Assembly (NCBI RefSeq): GCF_028204155.1
Contig: NZ_JAQLOI010000003.1
Span: forward strand, 1,054,001 to 1,118,000
DNA length: 64,000 nt
From: Vibrio algarum
GTDB lineage: Bacteria > Pseudomonadota > Gammaproteobacteria > Enterobacterales > Vibrionaceae
Direction of reading: 5' to 3'
In this document: positions 45,774 to 54,439 of the stretch, piece by piece
Numbering within the stretch: the stretch's first letter is position 1
Layout of the letters: each line of letters opens with the position of its first letter
Notes under the pieces: generated by a model
Told to the model about the DNA's origin: nothing
The model's database searches: none
Seen by the model: only the letters and a program-made list of their open reading frames with translations
Made by a program: the position numbers and the translations under genes

Positions 45774-46484
45774 ATGGCTATTCAGATAACGAGTTTGTGC
45801 AAAACATACAATCAAGAGACGGATTACCCTGTCCACGCGGTGCAAAATCTTGACTTAACTATTGATCAGGGTGAGTTTGTCGCGGTGATGGGGCCTTCGG
45901 GGTCTGGAAAAACGACGCTGCTAAATATGTTGGGTGGGATTGATAAGCCCACTTCAGGCGAAGTGAATATTGATGGCTGTAATATCTGCACGTTAAGAGA
46001 GAAAGAACTCATAGCGTTTCGACGGGATAATATCGGTTTTATCTTCCAAGATTACAGTCTTTTACCAGTGCTCACTGCGGTAGAAAATGTAGAATTTGTC
46101 ATGCAATTACAAGGTCAGAGTAATGAAGCGTGTTTAAGTCGAGCGAAGGAGTTGTTGACGCAAGTAGGATTAGAAAATCAATTGAATAAAGTGCCAAATA
46201 AATTGTCGGGTGGACAGCAGCAGCGTGTCGCGGTGGCGCGGGCGTTAGCGCCTAGGCCAAGGTTTGTTATGGCCGATGAGCCAACCGCTAATCTTGATGC
46301 GAAAAGTACTGCGGAATTGCTCGATATTATGCAACAGCTCAATGAAAAAGAAGGCACCACTTTTATCTTTTCTACCCATGACCCAAGAGTGATACAGCGC
46401 GCCAGACGCGTGATTGTATTTGAAGATGGTCAACTTAAGGAAGACCGCATTAACACTAACAACGGTATAGATACCTTAGCCTAA
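45774..46484 (+). CDS. LolD/MacB-type ABC transporter ATPase
   Basis: The 236-aa ATPase powers the two neighbouring permeases. The start MAIQITSLCKTYNQETD is at an ATG with AGAGAG upstream. Walker A is MGPSGSGKTTLLNMLGGIDK, the Q-loop is in IGFIFQDYSLLP and the signature is KLSGGQQQRVAVARAL. Walker B is VMADEPTANLD, and the switch histidine is in FIFSTHDPR. Residues such as LLPVLTAVENVE are typical of the LolD/MacB group. Its stop overlaps the start of the outer membrane protein gene by one base. Confidence 0.93.
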   Translation: MAIQITSLCKTYNQETDYPVHAVQNLDLTIDQGEFVAVMGPSGSGKTTLLNMLGGIDKPTSGEVNIDGCNICTLREKELIAFRRDNIGFIFQDYSLLPVLTAVENVEFVMQLQGQSNEACLSRAKELLTQVGLENQLNKVPNKLSGGQQQRVAVARALAPRPRFVMADEPTANLDAKSTAELLDIMQQLNEKEGTTFIFSTHDPRVIQRARRVIVFEDGQLKEDRINTNNGIDTLA

Positions 46485-47677
46485 TGAACAGATTACGTTT
46501 ATATATAGGGTTATTATTACTGCTATTGCCGATTTTTTCTCATGCGGCTATTCCGGGCTTACAGCCTGCTAAAGCGTGGGATTTGAATGGTTATGTTAAG
46601 TATATGGGGACGGGAACACTGCCTGATTCGGGTGAGTTCTTATTCGATAATCTGATACATCAGCGATTCAATTTTGAATATCGATTCAATTCATCCTTAC
46701 GTTTTAACGTAGGGATGAGAAATCGATTTATGTGGGGTGACTCTGCAGAAAACCCCTACTATGCCGATTATATAGAACTGGATACGGGTTACTTTGATTT
46801 ATCAAAAAATTGGAGCTTTGGTGGCCACAATGCTGACGACAGTTACGTTGGCAACAGCCAGTTCGATCGTCTCTATATTGACTGGACAAAGGCGGATTGG
46901 CAGTTTACTGGGGGACGATTTCGTATAAATTGGGGTATGACGACAATATGGAATCCAAACGATGTTTTTAATTCTTATTCTGTTTATGACTTTGATTACG
47001 AAGAGAGGCCGGGTACCGATGCTGTGTTGTTAAGTAAAAAACTTGGTTATGCGAGTAATTTTGATGTTGTTTATAGCCCAAATAAACAAAATCAATTAAA
47101 CAGCTATGCAGCGAGGTATTTATTTAATGTCGCTCAATGGGATGCGCAGGTGTTAATGGGTAAAGCTCGATTAGACCATTTTATAGGTACCGGCATTGCA
47201 GGGGATATAAAAGGCGCAGGCTTGAGGGCGGAGATCAGTTATTTCGACCCTACAGAGAAGGTTTGGCAAGGCGTAGAGCAAGCTGGCGCAACGATTTCAA
47301 GCATCGAAATGGATTACAGTTTTGCAGGAGTAGGCAACTGGATGATAAAAGGGGCATTGTTGCATAACTCAAATCCACAAGAGCCAATAAATGCAACCGC
47401 TTTTCTCCGTTTACCTCTAACGGCCAAAACATTAAGTTTCACTGAGTTCACTAGCTATCTGGATGCAAGCTTTGACCTTTCAGCTTTAAGTCGAATCACC
47501 TTATCGAATATCTATTACCAAGATGGATCATGCTTCTTGGGTCTTTCGAATAACTATTCCTTATCTAATAACTGGCAACTACTAGGTGTTGTCCAATATT
47601 TTGCTGGTGAGAGCGATAGCTTGTTTTCTGAATCTTCGAGTACCCTCATTTTTGCGCAAGTGAAATGGAGTTTTTAG
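46484..47677 (+). CDS. Outer membrane beta-barrel-like protein of the Lol-like locus
   Basis: This 397-aa exported protein has the signal peptide MNRLRLYIGLLLLLLPIFSHA. Its body is rich in alternating hydrophobic/polar strands with many aromatic residues. It ends in a phenylalanine (FAQVKWSF), the usual signal for insertion of a beta-barrel by the Bam machinery. I do not recognise a named family, although DUF1302-type proteins look similar. It overlaps the ATPase gene (TAATG) and is very likely part of the same machine. Confidence 0.78.
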   Translation: MNRLRLYIGLLLLLLPIFSHAAIPGLQPAKAWDLNGYVKYMGTGTLPDSGEFLFDNLIHQRFNFEYRFNSSLRFNVGMRNRFMWGDSAENPYYADYIELDTGYFDLSKNWSFGGHNADDSYVGNSQFDRLYIDWTKADWQFTGGRFRINWGMTTIWNPNDVFNSYSVYDFDYEERPGTDAVLLSKKLGYASNFDVVYSPNKQNQLNSYAARYLFNVAQWDAQVLMGKARLDHFIGTGIAGDIKGAGLRAEISYFDPTEKVWQGVEQAGATISSIEMDYSFAGVGNWMIKGALLHNSNPQEPINATAFLRLPLTAKTLSFTEFTSYLDASFDLSALSRITLSNIYYQDGSCFLGLSNNYSLSNNWQLLGVVQYFAGESDSLFSESSSTLIFAQVKWSF

Positions 47678-48139
47678 TGCATACTTGCCCCGAGTTGGTG
47701 AAAAATTAACCAATTCCAATCAAAAATATCTTTAAATTTATCTGTGTCATAAAAAGTTCATATTTAGGGATTCATTTATTTACTATATAAATAAATGGTC
47801 AGTATTCTATTTGATTAAATAATGATCAAATTATTTATTTGTTTAACTGATTGATAATCTTTGATTATTTTTCAAGATAAAACGTGAAGTGCAAAAAATA
47901 GCCATTTTTTATCCAAGAATCTGTTTAATAAACACTCTACGCCCCCATTACTACCCCTGAATTTTTACACAAAAGGGTGATTTACTTCTCATGTTGGTAT
48001 TTATAATGCACCCAATTCTTACAGTATTAGGTCAGCGCGCTTATCGCGTTACCTAGTTGCTCCAAGTAGCTTGCTTTTTCTCCTATCGGAAATGTGTCCG
48101 ATGATATTCTCAAGCAAGCTCTCATAGAAGGAGAGAGCA
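47678..48139. other. 462-bp intergenic region upstream of the amylase gene
   Basis: The first 250 bp are strongly AT-rich. An imperfect hairpin with TAGGT/ACCTA outer arms and CGCG/CGCG inner arms lies around 48029-48056. The nested leader structure is listed separately. I see no reading frame of note. Confidence 0.5.
48068..48139 (+). promoter_or_regulatory. Structured 5' leader before the amylase gene
   Basis: AGCTTGC (48068-48074) pairs with GCAAGCT (48114-48120), and ATCGGA (48085-48090) pairs with TCCGAT (48097-48102) inside it. TTCTCCT at 48078-48084 is complementary to the ribosome binding site AGGAGA just before the ATG at 48140. Alternative pairing could hide or expose that site. 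There is no known riboswitch class that I recognise. Confidence 0.5.
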
Positions 48140-49540
48140 ATGACTAATTTTAATTCAGAGAATCGAAGTTTCTCTAAGAAATATGATCTACTTTTCGGCA
48201 AGACTGACGTTATGCTTCATGCCTTTGATTGGCAATATTCAGATGTCACTAAAAATGCTAAACAGATCAGTGAACTAGGTTATAAAACGGTATTGGTTTC
48301 ACCACCCATGAAATCGGCTATTCATAAAGATGGTACGCAGTGGTGGCAGCGCTACCAGCCTCAAGATTATCGAGTAATTGATAATCAGCTCGGGAATACT
48401 AAAGATTTCATTACTATGGTCCAAACACTAAGTGAATTTGGTGTGAGAGTTTATGCGGACGTAGTCTTTAATCATATGGCTAATGAAGCCTATCTAAGGC
48501 CTGATCTCGATTACCCTAATGAATTTGACAGGCAAAGTTATCGCACTCACTGGGAAGAGTTTCAAAAACTGAAGCTATTCGGTGACTTAAGCCAACCTCT
48601 TTTTACGGAAGATGATTTTGTTGAAGCGTTCGGCATTGAAGATTGGAAAGATAAGTGGCAGGTGCAAAATGGTCGTATAACGGGTGGTAAAGAGGACCCA
48701 GGGCTACCGACTTTGCGTGATAATGAGCATGTTGTGAAGCAACAGCAAGCTTACTTAAAAGCATTGAAAAAAATGGGTGTTGCCGGTTTTCGCATTGATG
48801 CTGCAAAGCATATGACCCTAGAGCACTTGTGTAAGGTTTGGACAGAAGAGATTATGCAGGACGTGCATATCTTCGGTGAGATCATTACCGACGGTGGTGC
48901 GACAAAAGAAGAGTACGAGATATTTCTTCAGCCTTATTTGGAATCAACGCAACTGGGTGCGTATGATTTTCCATTATTCAATACGGTATTTGAAGCGTTT
49001 AAACCCTCGGGGGATATGACGTCTTTAATTAACCCTTACACTTTTGGTCAAGCTCTATCGAATAACCGCGCGATAACCTTTGTTATTACACACGATATTC
49101 CAAATAACGATGTGTTCCTAAATCTAATTATGGATGAAACAAGTGAATGGCTAGCCTACTGTTATATTCTTGGTAGAGACGGTGGCGTTCCTCTGATCTA
49201 CACAGACTTAGATACAAGTGGGATACGAGATATAAAAGGTCAGCCAAGATGGCTTAATGCTTGGAAGGACCCGAAAATGGCGAAGATGATCGCGTTTCAT
49301 AACTATGCGCACGGTGAACCGATGAAGCGAGTTCTTGGTGATGAAGATTTCCTAATATTGTCTCGTGGAGATAAAGGACTGGTTGCAATAAACAAATCGG
49401 ATAAAACCATAGAAATTAGTATAGATTGGCAAAAAGATATGTACGATTTACTCACTGATTCCGAAATGAAAGTGGACAAAGGGGAGTTTAATTTTACGCT
49501 TGAACCGCAAAGTTGCAAGATGATGATTATTGCAGATTGA
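48140..49540 (+). CDS. GH13 alpha-amylase family enzyme, cytoplasmic
   Basis: The 466-aa enzyme has the GH13 regions in order: I VYADVVFNHMAN, II GFRIDAAKHM (nucleophilic D), III VHIFGEII (acid E) and IV VITHDIPNNDV (transition-state D, with an unusual THDIPNN in place of the common NHD). There is no signal peptide, so it probably acts on internal glycogen or imported maltooligosaccharides. It has a strong GGAGAG ribosome binding site and a good terminator. It is monocistronic. Confidence 0.9.
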   Translation: MTNFNSENRSFSKKYDLLFGKTDVMLHAFDWQYSDVTKNAKQISELGYKTVLVSPPMKSAIHKDGTQWWQRYQPQDYRVIDNQLGNTKDFITMVQTLSEFGVRVYADVVFNHMANEAYLRPDLDYPNEFDRQSYRTHWEEFQKLKLFGDLSQPLFTEDDFVEAFGIEDWKDKWQVQNGRITGGKEDPGLPTLRDNEHVVKQQQAYLKALKKMGVAGFRIDAAKHMTLEHLCKVWTEEIMQDVHIFGEIITDGGATKEEYEIFLQPYLESTQLGAYDFPLFNTVFEAFKPSGDMTSLINPYTFGQALSNNRAITFVITHDIPNNDVFLNLIMDETSEWLAYCYILGRDGGVPLIYTDLDTSGIRDIKGQPRWLNAWKDPKMAKMIAFHNYAHGEPMKRVLGDEDFLILSRGDKGLVAINKSDKTIEISIDWQKDMYDLLTDSEMKVDKGEFNFTLEPQSCKMMIIAD

Positions 49541-49555
49541 TTCATAGTTTGTAGA

Positions 49556-49588
49556 CAAGATTACCTAAGACATGGGTAATCTTGTTTT
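49556..49588 (+). terminator. Rho-independent terminator after the amylase gene
   Basis: A perfect 10-bp stem, CAAGATTACC/GGTAATCTTG, encloses a nine-base loop and is followed by TTTT. It starts 16 bp after the stop codon. Confidence 0.85.
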
Positions 49589-49621
49589 CTTGCAAAGTTG
49601 TTTAGGTTTTCAACGGTAAAA

Positions 49622-49846
49622 CTACAAACTACATAATCGCTGGGCAAGTGCTGCAATTCGCTTTGAGAATAAGAAGATAAATGAAAATGCTATCGGCCAT
49701 GCGATAGTAAACGCCTTACCCCAACGCATGAAATAACCTTCATCGAAGCCCGTATTTGCTAGGGTAATGACGGCTGTCATTAGCGTTACCATAAAAATCG
49801 ACATCAACAGTGGTGCAACAATGGGTAAAAAACGTTTAGGAAACAT
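49622..49846 (-). CDS. DUF2798 family small membrane protein
   Basis: The 74-aa protein has two transmembrane helices (PIVAPLLMSIFMVTLMTAVI and FTIAWPIAFSFIFLF) separated by a short loop with GYFMRWGKAF. This two-helix form is typical of the DUF2798 family. The function is unknown. It stands alone between the amylase and tryptophanase operons. Confidence 0.85.
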   Translation of the reverse strand: MFPKRFLPIVAPLLMSIFMVTLMTAVITLANTGFDEGYFMRWGKAFTIAWPIAFSFIFLFSKRIAALAQRLCSL

Positions 49847-50239
49847 ATTGTTTACAAGCCTCTTTTTATTCTTATATTTGAATTTACTTTAGTCGAAAGT
49901 ATATCAGAATAAGCTAATGCATCAATCTGTAGATTGTCCACCTTGGTAACTATCCGATTTTATGTCATTTATTCGGTATAGATCTCTCAACATTCCAACT
50001 GAACACTAATGTAGACAATAATGGTTTTGTTATCTACTATGGTCAGGTTATTTACCCCACGGCTTATTGCATAGGAACGGTTCATGAGCGTGTACCTAAA
50101 ATGGCAATCCACTTCTTTTCAGACTTTAATGTCATGGTTCAATTTGGATCATAAACTTTCTGTTCTCTTTTTCTGCAAGTAATCCCTAGTACGGCTATTT
50201 CTAATATTTTTTTACAATAGTGTTTTCTAGGATAAATGA
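49847..50239. promoter_or_regulatory. Upstream region of the tryptophanase operon
   Basis: About 390 bp without a gene lie between DUF2798 (minus) and tnaC (plus). They should hold the tna promoter. I could not place a convincing CRP site by eye, although tna operons are usually CRP-dependent. Confidence 0.45.
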
Positions 50240-50332
50240 ATGAATACTCACAATAAAACCTCACCTCAACTTAGGTGGTATAACGAAGATCATAAGATCT
50301 CTCGTTATTTTCCTATCGTTTTGTTTTTCTAA
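50240..50332 (+). CDS. tnaC: Tryptophanase operon leader peptide
   Basis: This 30-codon frame, read as MNTHNKTSPQL-RWYNEDHKI-SRYFPIVLFF, lies 70 bp before tnaA with AGGA about six bases upstream. It keeps the key TnaC pattern of a tryptophan, an aspartate four residues later, an isoleucine and a distal proline (W13, D17, I20, P25). These residues stall the ribosome when tryptophan is present and block Rho-dependent termination. In the E. coli peptide the proline is the last residue. Here five more (IVLFF) follow, so the stall position relative to the stop must differ. A second ATG at 50236 opens only a six-codon frame. Confidence 0.88.
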   Translation: MNTHNKTSPQLRWYNEDHKISRYFPIVLFF

Positions 50333-50402
50333 AATTAACTCACTTTATTCAATTTAAATGATTAAAAGTGCCTATAAGCACAAGAAAAACAAAGGATTAA
50401 CA

Positions 50403-51869
50403 ATGGAAAACTTCAAACACTTACCTGAACCATTTCGTATTCGTGTTATCGAACCTGTTAAGCGTACTACGCGTGAGTACCGCGAAGAAGCGATAATTAA
50501 GTCTGGGATGAATCCGTTTTTACTAGACAGTGAAGATGTATTTATCGATCTGCTTACTGATAGTGGAACTGGTGCAATTACGCAAGAGATGCAGGCCGCT
50601 ATGTTCCGTGGTGACGAAGCATACAGTGGCAGCCGTAGTTACTATGCACTCTCCAATGCAGTGAAAGATATATTTGGTTATGAGCTGACGATTCCGACCC
50701 ATCAAGGACGCGGTGCGGAGCAGATTTACATTCCGGTACTTATCAAGAAACGCCAAATGGAAAAAGGCTTAGACCGCAGTAAAATGGTCGCTTTATCGAA
50801 TTATTTCTTCGATACCACACAAGGACATACCCAAATTAATTGCTGTGTGGCCAAAAATGTCTACACCAAAGACGCGTTTGACACCTCAGTTAAAGGTGAC
50901 TTCAAGGGTAATTTTGACCTTGTTAAGCTTGAAGAAGCTATCATCGAAGCTGGTGCCGCTAATGTTCCTTATATTGTAAGTACTATTACCTGTAATTCTG
51001 CTGGTGGTCAGCCAGTCTCAATTGCCAACCTTAAGGGTGTCTATGAGATCGCTCGAAAGTACGATATCCCAGTGATTATGGATTCGGCCCGCTATGCTGA
51101 GAACGCGTTTTTTATACAGCAGCGTGAGCCAGGTTATCAAGACTGGTCAATTGAAGCTATCACCAAAGAGTCTTATAAGTATGCGGATGGCCTTGCTATG
51201 TCCGCGAAAAAAGACGCCATGGTACAAATGGGTGGATTACTCTGCTTTAAAGATGATGCCATGATGGATGTGTTCACTGAATGTCGCACTTTATGTGTTG
51301 TTCAGGAAGGCTTTCCGACATACGGAGGATTAGAAGGTGGAGCGATGGAGCGCTTAGCAGTCGGGTTATATGATGGCATGCGTCAAGATTGGTTAGCTTA
51401 TCGAATTGGTCAGGTTCAATACTTAGTGGATGGACTAGAAAAAGTAGGTATTGTTTGCCAACAAGCTGGTGGTCATGCCGCCTTTGTTGATGCCGGTAAA
51501 TTATTACCTCATATTCCAGCAGAGCAGTTCCCGGCTCATGCGTTAGCGTGCGAGCTTTACAAGGTAGCTGGTATTCGAGCCGTGGAGATAGGGTCTTTAT
51601 TGCTTGGGCGTGATCCTGCAACGGGTAAACAACATCCGTGTCCCGCTGAATTATTGCGTTTAACGATTCCTCGTGCAACGTATACGCAAACCCATATGGA
51701 TTTCATTATTGAAGCCTTCGAAAAGGTAAAAGAGAACGCGCTTAATGTGAAGGGATTAGATTTTACTTATGAACCTAGTGTACTTCGCCATTTTACGGCC
51801 CGCCTTAAAGAAGTTGAAGTTTCGAAACAAGAAGCTGATATAGAGGCAGTAGAGTTACAGGAAGCATAA
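50403..51869 (+). CDS. tnaA: Tryptophanase
   Basis: TnaA is a pyridoxal-phosphate enzyme that splits L-tryptophan into indole, pyruvate and ammonia. The 488-aa product starts MENFKHLPEPFRIRVIEPVK and remains nearly identical to enteric TnaA in long stretches (DLLTDSGTGAITQEMQAAM, RGDEAYSGSRSYYAL). The PLP lysine lies in LAMSAKKDAMV. The C-terminus has about 17 extra residues (SKQEADIEAVELQEA). An ATG 45 bases upstream is in frame but unconserved. No tryptophan permease gene follows; the next gene is a LysE-type exporter after a terminator. Confidence 0.97.
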   Translation: MENFKHLPEPFRIRVIEPVKRTTREYREEAIIKSGMNPFLLDSEDVFIDLLTDSGTGAITQEMQAAMFRGDEAYSGSRSYYALSNAVKDIFGYELTIPTHQGRGAEQIYIPVLIKKRQMEKGLDRSKMVALSNYFFDTTQGHTQINCCVAKNVYTKDAFDTSVKGDFKGNFDLVKLEEAIIEAGAANVPYIVSTITCNSAGGQPVSIANLKGVYEIARKYDIPVIMDSARYAENAFFIQQREPGYQDWSIEAITKESYKYADGLAMSAKKDAMVQMGGLLCFKDDAMMDVFTECRTLCVVQEGFPTYGGLEGGAMERLAVGLYDGMRQDWLAYRIGQVQYLVDGLEKVGIVCQQAGGHAAFVDAGKLLPHIPAEQFPAHALACELYKVAGIRAVEIGSLLLGRDPATGKQHPCPAELLRLTIPRATYTQTHMDFIIEAFEKVKENALNVKGLDFTYEPSVLRHFTARLKEVEVSKQEADIEAVELQEA

Positions 51870-51908
51870 CTAACAGACGCAGTATACTGCTCAACATGAG
51901 AGCGTGTT

Positions 51909-51935
51909 ATCCCCACGAAAGTGGGGATTTCGTGT
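51909..51935 (+). terminator. Terminator after tnaA
   Basis: A perfect 8-bp stem, ATCCCCAC/GTGGGGAT, with a GAAA tetraloop is followed by TTTCGTGTT. It lies 40 bp after the tnaA stop. Confidence 0.75.
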
Positions 51936-52099
51936 TCTCGCGATAGTTGCAGTCACGATAACGTTTTGGTAACACATATGATGGTTACACCACTAAGGTA
52001 ACTCTTTCAATTCGATACGATTATTCTTGTATCTTTTTATAAAAAGTCGCGTTATTTTAAAGGGCTGCAAGTAACAAAATTAGCGAGAAGGATATCGCA

Positions 52100-52720
52100 A
52101 TGAATTGGGCTCTTTTGAGTGTCTTTATCCCTACATTTTTCTTTGTGTCGATTACCCCGGGTATGTGCATGACTCTGGCACTCGGTTTGGGAATGAGCGT
52201 TGGCTATAAGCGCGCACTATGGATGATGGCGGGTGAAGTAGTTGGTGTCGCATTGGTTGCTATTGCAGCCGTGCTGGGTATTGCAGCGGTTATGCTTAAT
52301 TACCCTTGGTTATTTGTGGCTTTCAAAGCGATAGGCGCATCGTATCTATTTTATTTAGGTATTCAGATGTGGTTGTCTAAAGGAAAATTAGCACTGAGCA
52401 GTGAGACGACAGAAGTACCGGTTGGAAAAAACTGGGATCTAGTCGTACAGGGCTTTGTTACTGCCATTGCTAACCCCAAAGGATGGGCATTTATGGTGTC
52501 ACTGCTGCCTCCGTTTATCGACAATAGCAAACCACTTACTATCCAATTAGTTCTATTGGTATCGATTATTATGGTGTCAGAGTTTATTTGTATGACGCTA
52601 TATGCGACGGGAGGAAAGGGCCTTAAGCGAGTACTTGGTCATTCTAAAAACGTTCGATTTATGAATAGAATATCAGGGACACTTATGATGGGTGTGGGCG
52701 TGTGGTTATTTGTAAGTTAG
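52100..52720 (+). CDS. LysE/RhtB family amino-acid exporter
   Basis: The 206-aa membrane protein has six hydrophobic segments. It carries the N-terminal family signature SITPGMCMTLALGLGMSVGY and the central TAIANPKGWAFMVSLLPPF. GAGAAGGA precedes the ATG. It probably exports an amino acid or a related compound. Its place after tnaA suggests, without proving, a link to tryptophan or indole. Confidence 0.91.
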   Translation: MNWALLSVFIPTFFFVSITPGMCMTLALGLGMSVGYKRALWMMAGEVVGVALVAIAAVLGIAAVMLNYPWLFVAFKAIGASYLFYLGIQMWLSKGKLALSSETTEVPVGKNWDLVVQGFVTAIANPKGWAFMVSLLPPFIDNSKPLTIQLVLLVSIIMVSEFICMTLYATGGKGLKRVLGHSKNVRFMNRISGTLMMGVGVWLFVS

Positions 52721-52827
52721 TTTAGATTCAGTTTAATGAGTTTGCGAAGGTAATTGAGCCAAAGTCAGTTTGGTGTTTGAACTGATTCCGGCTCTGTATT
52801 ATGTATGACTTAATGTAGCAGGTAAAA

Positions 52828-53295
52828 TTAAGACAGAATTTTTTTGTTGACCTTAACTATAATCTTTTTGATTGGTTTAGGTGTATCAACACAAATCATG
52901 GGTCTGTGGGGCTGATTTGGGTAAAAAATAGCGAAATCTCCAGCCGCTAGATCGACATATTTCTCATCAATAACGTTGTCTACAAACGCGACATCATTAG
53001 TATCAAGTTGGTCATCGGTAATTGTTTCGTAGCCTTTACAGCTATATCCAAACTTCTCTTCTCCTTCCAGTAGTATCTGAATATCCATAAAATCTCGATG
53101 TATTTCAGAACGTCTCATATCCAATGTTTCAGTGACCACTTCGGCAGTAAATAGAAAAACATCCTCTTGAAGGTAGAGTTTCTCTGTTGGCAGATCATTG
53201 TTTTTAACTTTATCCGCCACGATGTTAAGGATCTCTTTAACGGCAGGGTGAAGTTGCGAAGATAGAATGAGGTTGTTCAAGTTACCAGTGTGCAT
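52828..53295 (-). CDS. YhcH/YjgK/YiaL family protein (DUF386)
   Basis: The 155-aa cupin-fold protein has family sequence EIHRDFMDIQILLEGEEKFG and DFAIFYPNQPHRPMI, including the metal-binding H and E residues. Relatives act on sialic acid anomers (NanQ) or other sugar acids. I chose the ATG at 53295 (MHTGNLNNLILSS) because the family starts here and GGA lies eight bases upstream. No sialic acid genes are nearby, so the substrate is open. Confidence 0.87.
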   Translation of the reverse strand: MHTGNLNNLILSSQLHPAVKEILNIVADKVKNNDLPTEKLYLQEDVFLFTAEVVTETLDMRRSEIHRDFMDIQILLEGEEKFGYSCKGYETITDDQLDTNDVAFVDNVIDEKYVDLAAGDFAIFYPNQPHRPMICVDTPKPIKKIIVKVNKKILS

Positions 53296-53490
53296 ACTGT
53301 TTTCCATATTAATTTGTATTACAAGAGCATATCAGGATTGTAAGTAACAACAAAAGGGGTTCCTCTCATTTTCATAGGATGTTGGCATAATTACAAATCA
53401 ATAAATTGATTTTGTTTAATTAATAAGCGTAGACAAGCCATACATTTTGAATTACAATGTATATACAAAATATATAGAGGAGATATAAGA

Positions 53491-53589
53491 ATGAAGCCAG
53501 TAACGATAAATAATGAATCTCTAGGTTTTATCGAGCGCACTTGCCTGTTCTCGTTGGCAATGATTGTTTCGGTGTTAGCGTTAGTATAA
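53491..53589 (+). CDS. 32-residue single-pass membrane peptide, unknown
   Basis: The frame encodes a polar N-terminus (MKPVTINNESLGFIERT) and then one hydrophobic helix (CLFSLAMIVSVLALV). GAGGAGA lies seven bases before the ATG. An AT-rich promoter-like stretch lies upstream and a strong terminator 40 bp after the stop. It thus has all parts of a stand-alone gene although it is far below usual ORF cut-offs. I do not recognise a family. Regulatory membrane microprotein is a plausible but unproven role. Confidence 0.72.
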   Translation: MKPVTINNESLGFIERTCLFSLAMIVSVLALV

Positions 53590-53628
53590 AACTCGGATAC
53601 GACACCCGTTCAGAAGAATAACAAAAGA

Positions 53629-53665
53629 CCCCATCAACTGATTTAGTTGATGGGGTTTGTTTTTT
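53629..53665 (+). terminator. Strong terminator after the 32-residue gene
   Basis: A perfect 11-bp stem, CCCCATCAACT/AGTTGATGGGG, with a five-base loop is followed by TTTGTTTTTT. Confidence 0.92.
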
Positions 53666-53854
53666 GTGGCCTATATAACGGCCTGATCTTTTGCTTTCGC
53701 CTCTTTGAGTATACGAATAGTAAAAAGAAACAAAATACCCTAGAATCTTGCCCTATATATTCTCATATTGGCTATAGCGTTAAACAGATCCAAGCTTGAG
53801 GTTCTGTGTCGTTCGTTGATATCCAATTTATAACAAAATGTGTGGAATTGTTTA

Positions 53855-54301
53855 ATGAAAAAATGGTTACTTCTTCTGATCCTATCCTTTAATGTTAACG
53901 CGAATTGCCAAATAGATGATGAAGGTGTCAGCAATGTGATAGTCAATGATATGTTGGGGTATATAGCCGAAAAAGATTCGATAATGGCTCGAGTTCTTAA
54001 AAAATATGACTATAACGACTTTAGTGAATACGCATTAAGCAATCCTTATTCAGACGCACTGAAGCAGTTGACCCTTCTAAACGAAGATGACAAAGAAGTG
54101 TTGGCGGACGAGTATTTGAGTAAATCTTTGGATGATTTAAAAAAAGTGATTAGAAGCTGCACGGAAAAAGATCTAAAAGCGCAATTACAATTCTTAATGG
54201 ACGATCATTACGCAAAATACCGTGATGCAATGCAAGGGAAGAATAAACAGGTAGAAGGATCTCTGTCTGTCGTTTTAAAAGAGATACTTAGCCGTCATTA
54301 G
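53855..54301 (+). CDS. Hypothetical periplasmic protein
   Basis: The 148-aa product has a signal peptide (MKKWLLLLILSFNVNA) followed by a mostly helical, charged body with two cysteines (NCQIDD and RSCTEKD), which could form a disulfide. I do not recognise a family. The ATG at 53855 is preferred because the signal peptide starts there. The frame opens 15 bases earlier with unlikely residues. It is a single gene upstream of the U32 peptidase gene. Confidence 0.7.
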   Translation: MKKWLLLLILSFNVNANCQIDDEGVSNVIVNDMLGYIAEKDSIMARVLKKYDYNDFSEYALSNPYSDALKQLTLLNEDDKEVLADEYLSKSLDDLKKVIRSCTEKDLKAQLQFLMDDHYAKYRDAMQGKNKQVEGSLSVVLKEILSRH

Positions 54302-54439
54302 AAAGAGTACTTAACGTAGTGAAAAACCACTGCGAAGTTGCGATTTAACTACTTTGTTAAACTATCTTAAAATTTCACGAGAAATATTGTTTGTAGCACA
54401 GTAGAATACCGCCTCTAAAAGAGTGAGGTGAGTAAAATC

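Noticed and set aside
44520..46484. Genuine MacB-like fusion of permease and ATPase
   Set aside because: MacB has the ATPase at the N-terminus; here it would be C-terminal. A one-base correction restores normal ends for both proteins.
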